From positions 1-62,461 of the forward strand of contig RFMZ01000183.1 in NCBI GenBank assembly GCA_009927445.1: 62,461 bases of DNA, written 5' to 3'. The DNA is from Betaproteobacteria bacterium. Its GTDB lineage: Bacteria > Pseudomonadota > Gammaproteobacteria > Burkholderiales > Burkholderiaceae. Within the stretch, counting starts at the first letter, position 1. The number at the start of each line of letters is the position of its first letter. Under the pieces are notes generated by a model. That model was given only the letters and a program-made list of their open reading frames with translations, had not been told where the DNA came from and did not search any database. The position numbers and the translations under genes were made by a program. Shown here in pieces: positions 57,788-62,461 of this stretch.

Positions 57788-58348
57788 TTAGTTCGCTCGA
57801 CTTCGATATTCACCAGTACGCGTATCAATTTCGATTTTATCGCCCGTACCGCAAAAGAGGGGAACTTGCAGTTCATAGCCAGTTTCAATTTTGGCCATTT
57901 TCAGAACTTTTCCGGAGCTAGTATCCCCTTTAACAGCTGGTTCGGTATAAATAATCTCACGGATAATCATGGTTGGTAAATCAACAGAGAGCGCTTTACC
58001 TTCATAGAACACTACTTCGACTGCCATGCCGTCTTGGAGGTAATGCAGGGCATCCCCCATGTTTTCTGCTTCGACTTCGTACTGGTTAAAGTCCGAGTCC
58101 ATAAAGACATACATCGGATCTGCAAAATAAGTGTAGGTGCAATCCTTTTTCTCGAGCACCACAATATCAAATTTATCGTCTGCTTTATAAATTCCCTCAT
58201 TAGGTGCCTCGGTCATTAGATTTTTAAATTTCATCTTCACGACAGCGGAGTTTCTACCTGAGCGATTGTATTCGGCGCGTTGCACTACCATCGGTTCGTT
58301 ATTGATCATGACCACATTCCCTACACGAACATCTTGAGCGATTTTCAT
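57788..58348 (-). CDS. efp: Translation elongation factor P
   Basis: Relieves ribosome stalling at polyproline. The 186-residue product starts [20 protein letters not shown] and has the loop [20 protein letters not shown], where Arg32 sits at the tip, marking the rhamnosylated class of EF-P. The neighbouring gene on the same strand is EarP, the enzyme that rhamnosylates this arginine. ATG 58348 is the usual start; an in-frame codon at 58372 would add eight residues. Confidence 0.96.
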   Translation of the reverse strand: MKIAQDVRVGNVVMINNEPMVVQRAEYNRSGRNSAVVKMKFKNLMTEAPNEGIYKADDKFDIVVLEKKDCTYTYFADPMYVFMDSDFNQYEVEAENMGDALHYLQDGMAVEVVFYEGKALSVDLPTMIIREIIYTEPAVKGDTSSGKVLKMAKIETGYELQVPLFCGTGDKIEIDTRTGEYRSRAN

Positions 58349-58382
58349 CAAACTATTCCTTGAATTTACCAAACATATTATT

Positions 58383-59516
58383 TTAACTCTGTTTCAATTT
58401 CTGATTCATGAAAGTACGAAGTCGATCGGCTAAATCGTCTTTTTGGAAATTTTTTTGAAGAACTGATTGCCAGGCTATTGTATGTTCTTTTAATCTATCT
58501 AAAGATTTCCACCATGCGCTTACAGGGCCATTTTGCATGGCTAAACGACCAAGTGTTTGCAGTTCTTTTGGGCTATTTTGCCAATAGATATCTAAAAAAG
58601 CAGCCATTTTTTTTTGATGTACTAGCTCAGTTTGCGGGTAGATATCCCAGATAAATGGTTTACCCGCAAATTGGGCCCGAACAAATGAGTCTTCACCACG
58701 AACCCAATTGAGATCGCAGGCCAAAAGGAGCCAATCGTAGTCCTCTTGGGGGATAAATGGGATAGGTATGAGTTGCAAGTAATCGCGTTGTTGGGGAGAG
58801 CAAAACTCGGATATTTCGAGCCAGTCGCGGGTGCCTTTTGTTGGTAGGCCAGCACAAATGAAGCAAGTAATGGGTTTTTGTAGGGTTTGTAATTGACTTA
58901 AAAATGGCGCAAGAGTATCACCTGCGTAATTAAAAATAGATATTTTTTGAGTGGCGGGATGTTGGATTTGTTCCCAAAAGGGTTTGAGAGTATCTGGAGG
59001 ATGTGTTAGCTTTGCCTCAAAGCCGGCAAGCACGCCGCCTGATTGGGGGGTAAGTCCTGGGAAATAAAAATACCTAGAAATGTCTTGTGCCGATGCGCTG
59101 AGTGATCTCAAACCATGGTGGGAGTTTGTCCATGCTTCGGCGCTGAGATATTCAATATTGATGAGCAGTGGTAATTGGTCACGGTTGCGATGTTGTAGTT
59201 GTTGCTGATAGATTTCTGGTAGGCCACAAGAAAAAGTTTCCAGGATAACATCCGGAAATTCATCTAGACTCATTAAATGGGCTGCCGATGACCATGGCAG
59301 GATTTGTAGGTTATTCTGTTGCGCGCGCTCTAAAGCCTTGGTGCCTGCTAATTGGTATATGATTTCGGGTTGATCACAAAAGACTCTATATAAATCCCTT
59401 GAAGGCATCGTAAAATGATTCTCTAAGGGTGCTTGGCTGAGGCGTTGAGCTAAACGCCAGGTAAATCCAGCGTCTCCAAAATTATCGATTACACGGCAAA
59501 AGATATCAATTCGCAT
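58383..59516 (-). CDS. earP: EF-P arginine rhamnosyltransferase EarP
   Basis: Glycosyltransferase (DUF2331) that transfers rhamnose from dTDP-rhamnose to Arg32 of EF-P. The 377-residue product starts [20 protein letters not shown], the EarP N-terminus with the catalytic aspartate region, and has [50 protein letters not shown] and the C-terminal [20 protein letters not shown]. It precedes efp by 34 bp in the same direction. Its start codon overlaps that of the divergent uvrC gene: CATG at 59514-59517 reads ATG both ways. No rhamnose biosynthesis genes are in the window. Confidence 0.95.
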   Translation of the reverse strand: MRIDIFCRVIDNFGDAGFTWRLAQRLSQAPLENHFTMPSRDLYRVFCDQPEIIYQLAGTKALERAQQNNLQILPWSSAAHLMSLDEFPDVILETFSCGLPEIYQQQLQHRNRDQLPLLINIEYLSAEAWTNSHHGLRSLSASAQDISRYFYFPGLTPQSGGVLAGFEAKLTHPPDTLKPFWEQIQHPATQKISIFNYAGDTLAPFLSQLQTLQKPITCFICAGLPTKGTRDWLEISEFCSPQQRDYLQLIPIPFIPQEDYDWLLLACDLNWVRGEDSFVRAQFAGKPFIWDIYPQTELVHQKKMAAFLDIYWQNSPKELQTLGRLAMQNGPVSAWWKSLDRLKEHTIAWQSVLQKNFQKDDLADRLRTFMNQKLKQS

Positions 59517-61398
59517 GACAAAGACCCATATTGAACTGTTGCAGGATGAAGTGCAGCAATTGACGCAATTGCCGGGCGTATATCGTTTTTTTGATAGCAA
59601 TGATCATATTTTGTATGTTGGTAAGGCAAAGAATTTAAAGAAAAGAGTCTCTAGTTATTTTTCACGTACGCAATTATCGCCCCGAATTGAGCGCATGGTC
59701 AGCAAGATTATGCGCTTTGAAACAACGGTTACTCGGACAGAGACAGAAGCATTAATTCTAGAAAATAACTTAATTAAAGCTTTAGCTCCACCATTTAATA
59801 TTTTATTTCGGGATGATAAGTCATATCCTTATTTAATGTTTACTGGTCATGCTTTTGCCCGAATGACCTCATACCGTGGCAAGGTTGATAAGAAGAATAC
59901 GTATTTTGGGCCATTTCCGAATACTTGGGCGGTGCGTAATAGTGTGCAAATTTTGCAAAAAGTATTTCAGTTGCGGACCTGTGAAGATACTGTGTTCAAA
60001 AACCGGAGTAGACCTTGCTTACTGTATCAAATTCATCGTTGTACAGCGCCTTGCGTAGGACTTATCGCTACAAGTGATTATCAGGCTGATGTAGGCAAGG
60101 CAATGGCATTTTTAGAGGGTGATCACGCCTCGGTAATGCATGACTTAGAGCTTCGTATGCAAGCGCATAGTGACTCTTTAGAATTTGAATTAGCCGCAAG
60201 TTATCGCGACCGGTTAGCGGATTTATCGAGTGTTTTACAGCAACAATCGATGGATACAGTAGCTGATGGGCAGCAACATATTGACATTTTGGCAGTTGTT
60301 GAAAAATCTGGACAGGTATGTGTTAATTTAGCGATGGTTCGCGGTGGCCGGCATTTAGGAGATCGGGCTTATTTCCCAACAGTGGTTAAGGTTGAAGGTG
60401 CACAACTTGAGTTGGGTGAGTATTTAACAACTTTTATGGTGCAAAGGTACCTTGACGATGGGGATCTTGCTGATGGTGCGGATTTAAATCAATTAATACC
60501 CGCGGTTTTGGTTGTTAATCATGATTTAGGAGAGGACGGCGATTTATTAAGACAGTCGCTGACTGAGCGTTTAGGAAGAAAAGTCCAGTTTATTGTCCAG
60601 GCGCAGGGGCAAAAGCGACATTGGTTGGCTATGGCTCAAAGTAATGCGGAATTGGCCTTACTGAAGCGGATCAGTGAGCGCAGTGGGCAGCAACAAAGAA
60701 CGCAGTCTTTAGTTGATTTATTAACGCTTGAAATAGATGATATTGAGCAAACCCGAATTGAATGCTTTGATATTAGCCATACTTCTGGAGAGGCAACTCA
60801 GGCATCTTGTGTGGTTTATCAAAAGCATGCCATGCAAAATAAAGAATATCGGCGATTTAATATTGAGGGGGTAACACCTGGGGATGATTATGGGGCAATG
60901 CGGCAAGTATTGACACGACGGTACAGTCAGTTTTTAGAATTCCCAGCAGATAAAATTCCGCAAGTGATTTTGGTCGATGGTGGTAAGGGGCAGGTTGAGG
61001 TTGCTCGACAAGTTTTTGTTGAGCTAGGTTTAGATATCCGGTTAATTGTGGGTGTGGCCAAAGGTGATGGGCGAAAAGTTGGGTTAGAGACATTATTATT
61101 TGCTGATGGTCGAGATAGTTTGCAATTAGGCATTGATAGTCCAGCGCTTTTGTTAATTGCTCAAATTCGCGATGAAGCGCATCGTTTTGCGATAACTGGC
61201 ATGCGAGCTAAGCGGCAAAAAACTAGAAATGTTTCTCGTTTAGAGGAAATTGAAGGGATTGGAGCTAAGCGTCGACAGCGTTTATTGGCGAGGTTTGGGG
61301 GAATTAAAGGAGTGATTGGAGCGACTCTAGAAGAGCTTACTCAAGTCGAAGGAATCTCTCAAGCTTTAGCCGCTCAGATCTATAAACAATTACACTAA
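59515..61398 (+). CDS. uvrC: Excinuclease ABC subunit C
   Basis: Makes both incisions in nucleotide excision repair. The 627-residue product has the GIY-YIG domain ([20 protein letters not shown], residues 19-38), a cysteine segment [17 protein letters not shown], the UvrB-binding domain near residue 205, the RNase-H-like domain ([33 protein letters not shown]) and a C-terminal double helix-hairpin-helix ([20 protein letters not shown]). ATG 59515 gives this length; its start codon overlaps that of earP on the other strand, and the ribosome-binding site is weak, so a start slightly inside (GTG 59551) is possible. Confidence 0.96.
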   Translation: MTKTHIELLQDEVQQLTQLPGVYRFFDSNDHILYVGKAKNLKKRVSSYFSRTQLSPRIERMVSKIMRFETTVTRTETEALILENNLIKALAPPFNILFRDDKSYPYLMFTGHAFARMTSYRGKVDKKNTYFGPFPNTWAVRNSVQILQKVFQLRTCEDTVFKNRSRPCLLYQIHRCTAPCVGLIATSDYQADVGKAMAFLEGDHASVMHDLELRMQAHSDSLEFELAASYRDRLADLSSVLQQQSMDTVADGQQHIDILAVVEKSGQVCVNLAMVRGGRHLGDRAYFPTVVKVEGAQLELGEYLTTFMVQRYLDDGDLADGADLNQLIPAVLVVNHDLGEDGDLLRQSLTERLGRKVQFIVQAQGQKRHWLAMAQSNAELALLKRISERSGQQQRTQSLVDLLTLEIDDIEQTRIECFDISHTSGEATQASCVVYQKHAMQNKEYRRFNIEGVTPGDDYGAMRQVLTRRYSQFLEFPADKIPQVILVDGGKGQVEVARQVFVELGLDIRLIVGVAKGDGRKVGLETLLFADGRDSLQLGIDSPALLLIAQIRDEAHRFAITGMRAKRQKTRNVSRLEEIEGIGAKRRQRLLARFGGIKGVIGATLEELTQVEGISQALAAQIYKQLH

Positions 61399-61470
61399 TG
61401 CTTAGATTACATAATTAGCAATTAATATGTTGTCAAAGAAGTATTTTTTTAACTCACTTGAACTGTTGTC

Positions 61471-62045
61471 ATGCCCTTTAATTTTCCGATTTTTTTAACT
61501 TGGCTGAGAATAGCCGTTATTCCTTTGTTAGTAGGTATTTATTACATTCCTGATGGCATATTTTCTTTAGTTGAAAAAAATCTTATAGCAACAGCTTTAT
61601 TTGTTGGCGCAGCCTTTACGGATTGGTTAGATGGATATTTAGCCGCCGATGGGCTCAGTCATCTAATTTTGGAGCTTTTTTAGACCCGGTTGCGGATAAG
61701 TTAATTGTTGCTGCCGCCTTATTGGTTTTGCTGAATTTCGATCGTGTTTCTGTGTGGGTTGCCTTGATCATTATCGGTCGTGAGATCACTATCTCGGCGC
61801 TCAGGGAGTGGATGGCTCAGATTGGTGCTTCGGCAAGTGTTGCGGTGCATTTTTTAGGGAAGATTAAAACGACCGTGCAGTTAATTGCCATTAGTTTCTT
61901 GTTATTTGATAGCACTTTATTTGGGTTGGTTAATTGCGCCTTGGTTGGGAAGTATTTGATTATTATTGCAGCAGTAATTACACTTTGGTCGATGTTTTAT
62001 TATTTAAAGAAAGCCTGGCCGGTCATTGTTTCAAAAGCTTCTTAA
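61471..62045 (+). CDS. pgsA: CDP-diacylglycerol--glycerol-3-phosphate 3-phosphatidyltransferase, frameshifted
   Basis: Commits CDP-diacylglycerol to phosphatidylglycerol. The first frame from ATG 61471 gives MPFNFPIFLTWLRIAVIPLL and reaches FTDWLDGYLA, then goes off course and stops at 61683. The second frame, open from 61623 to 62045, gives RRWAQSSNFGAFLDPVADKL and the remaining membrane helices. The break falls inside the CDP-alcohol phosphotransferase motif (DG-x-x-AR-x8-G-x3-D-x3-D), so neither part could work alone. One extra base near 61642-61647 gives a normal 191-residue enzyme. Because this enzyme is normally essential, a sequence error is likely. Confidence 0.9.
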
Positions 62046-62086
62046 GTCGCTATAGGCATTGTAATTAATGTTCCATCCATGCGAAG

Positions 62087-62115
62087 TGGACGCGATACGA
62101 AAAATTTGTTAGAAT
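62087..62115 (+). promoter_or_regulatory. Probable promoter of the tRNA-Gly/tRNA-Cys genes
   Basis: -35-like TGGACG at 62087-62092 (four of six matches) and -10 TAGAAT at 62110-62115 (five of six), with a 17-bp spacer, about 42 bp before the tRNA-Gly gene. Confidence 0.5.
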
Positions 62116-62157
62116 AGTTTTGTTTTGATGTAGTCAAGTATGAATTACCAGGCATTT

Positions 62158-62233
62158 GCGGGAGTAGCTCAGCTGGTAGAGCGCAACCTTGCCAAGGTTG
62201 AGGTCGCGAGTTCGAGCCTCGTCTCCCGCTCCA
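62158..62233 (+). tRNA. glyT: tRNA-Gly (anticodon GCC)
   Basis: Complete cloverleaf. Acceptor stem GCGGGAG/CTCCCGC, D-loop AGCTCAGCTGGTAGAGC, anticodon stem-loop AACCTTGCCAAGGTT with GCC in the loop, T-arm GCGAGTTCGAGCCTCGT, discriminator U, and an encoded CCA (62231-62233). The GCC anticodon reads GGC and GGU. It is followed by a terminator-like hairpin before tRNA-Cys. Confidence 0.96.
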
Positions 62234-62241
62234 AATCGTTG

Positions 62242-62268
62242 AAGGGAAGCCCAATTGCTTCCCTTTTT
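62242..62268 (+). terminator. Hairpin with T-run between the two tRNA genes
   Basis: Perfect AAGGGAAGC / GCTTCCCTT stem with CCAATT loop, followed directly by TTTG and TTT. Outer bases CGTTGAA (62237-62243) and TTCAACG (62271-62277) can also pair. It should terminate the tRNA-Gly transcript, so tRNA-Cys may have its own promoter or depend on read-through. Confidence 0.7.
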
Positions 62269-62308
62269 GTTTCAACGATAGCTTTAATTGATATGAGATG
62301 CTGTATAG

Positions 62309-62382
62309 GGCGCGATGGCCGAGTGGTTAGGCAGAAGCCTGCAAAGCTTTGAACGGGGGTTCGATTCCCTCTCGCGCCTCCA
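62309..62382 (+). tRNA. cysT: tRNA-Cys (anticodon GCA)
   Basis: Complete cloverleaf. Acceptor stem GGCGCGA/TCGCGCC, D-arm with GGCCGAGTGGTTAGGC, anticodon loop CTGCAAA (GCA), T-arm GGGGGTTCGATTCCCTC, the U73 discriminator typical of cysteine tRNAs, and encoded CCA (62380-62382). Gly-Cys, often followed by Leu, is a frequent proteobacterial tRNA order; any third gene lies beyond the window. Confidence 0.95.
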
Positions 62383-62400
62383 AGAATACTCTCAGTAAAA

Positions 62401-62438
62401 CGAACATCCACCCACGAACACCCACCCACCAACACCGG
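62401..62438. repeat. Tandem repeat, 14 bp x about 2.5
   Basis: CGAACATCCACCCA (62401-62414) and CGAACACCCACCCA (62415-62428) are followed by a partial third copy CCAACACC. It lies just after tRNA-Cys at the window edge. Confidence 0.65.
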
Positions 62439-62461
62439 ATAATGCTCTTGATCTAGAAATT

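Noticed and set aside
61471..62045. pgsA as a programmed frameshift gene
   Set aside because: No slippery heptamer or downstream structure at the junction, and the break is within the catalytic motif; a missing base is more likely.
1..62461. CRISPR arrays, rRNA genes, insertion sequences and prophage genes
   Set aside because: No regularly spaced identical repeats of CRISPR size, no rRNA-like sequence and no transposase, integrase or phage structural gene was seen. The short tandem arrays have no spacers.
62383..62461. Third tRNA (Leu) after tRNA-Cys
   Set aside because: Expected from the common Gly-Cys-Leu order, but no tRNA sequence begins before the window ends.

Overview
The window is a stretch of core chromosome from a low-to-mid GC betaproteobacterium. 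Gene order and protein sequences look like Burkholderiales, most like Polynucleobacter or a close freshwater relative. The pointers are aroA-cmk-rpsA-ihfB-lapAB, the rpsP-rimM-trmD-rplS operon, yceD-rpmF-plsX-fabHDG-acpP-fabF, lepA-lepB-rnc-era-recO-pdxJ-acpS, EF-P with Arg32 beside its rhamnosyltransferase EarP, and heavy use of TTA/TTG leucine codons. No GC value or database search was computed; this is a reading of the sequence.

Layout. 1-9.2 kb: the end of aroA, cmk, ribosomal protein S1, IHF-beta, the LPS-assembly proteins LapA/LapB, UDP-glucose dehydrogenase, the heptose kinase and epimerase for LPS inner core, and a secreted helix-hairpin-helix protein. 9.4-15.6 kb: cysM, mltB, a histone-deacetylase-like hydrolase, etfBA, a frameshifted small membrane protein and a META-domain lipoprotein. 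15.8-24.7 kb: the S16/L19 operon, a Nudix hydrolase, a CobD/CbiB-like membrane protein, rsgA, an M48 protease, orn, mog and pmbA. 25.0-27.0 kb: the only clear accessory insertion, an AAA/ABC-type ATPase plus an RloB protein, which resembles the AbiL/RloAB class of phage-defence pairs. 27.0-31.6 kb: folA-thyA, a ferredoxin-NADP reductase, fdxA and a D-2-hydroxyacid dehydrogenase. 31.6-37.4 kb (minus strand): rne-moaA-mobA-moeA. 38.0-42.1 kb: rluC, a HAD phosphatase, sppA, an RsmI-type methylase and maf. 42.2-48.7 kb: the fatty-acid cluster. 48.8-57.5 kb: a DegQ/DegS-like protease, then lepA through nagZ. 57.8-62.4 kb: efp, earP, uvrC, pgsA, tRNA-Gly(GCC) and tRNA-Cys(GCA).

The genes form several coherent modules: envelope biogenesis (lapAB, ugd, rfaE1, hldD, mltB, nagZ, plsX, pgsA), translation (rpsA, rpsP, rimM, trmD, rplS, rsgA, rpmF, lepA, era, rnc, efp/earP), molybdenum cofactor (moaA, mobA, moeA, mog), folate/thymidylate and fatty-acid synthesis.

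Three things stand out. First, five genes (a small membrane protein, rne, rluC, the DegQ-like protease, pgsA) are each broken by what looks like exactly one missing base. Two of them are normally essential, so sequence error is the leading explanation. The protease break, however, falls on an exact U UUU UUA slippery heptamer followed by a foldable hairpin and deserves a check. Second, nearly every longer spacer carries a short tandem repeat array (units of 9-30 bp), some lying inside tiny repeat-peptide ORFs. Third, three divergent gene pairs have almost no space, or none, between their start codons. The RloAB-like pair is a known type of system; I did not find a clearly undescribed multi-gene system.
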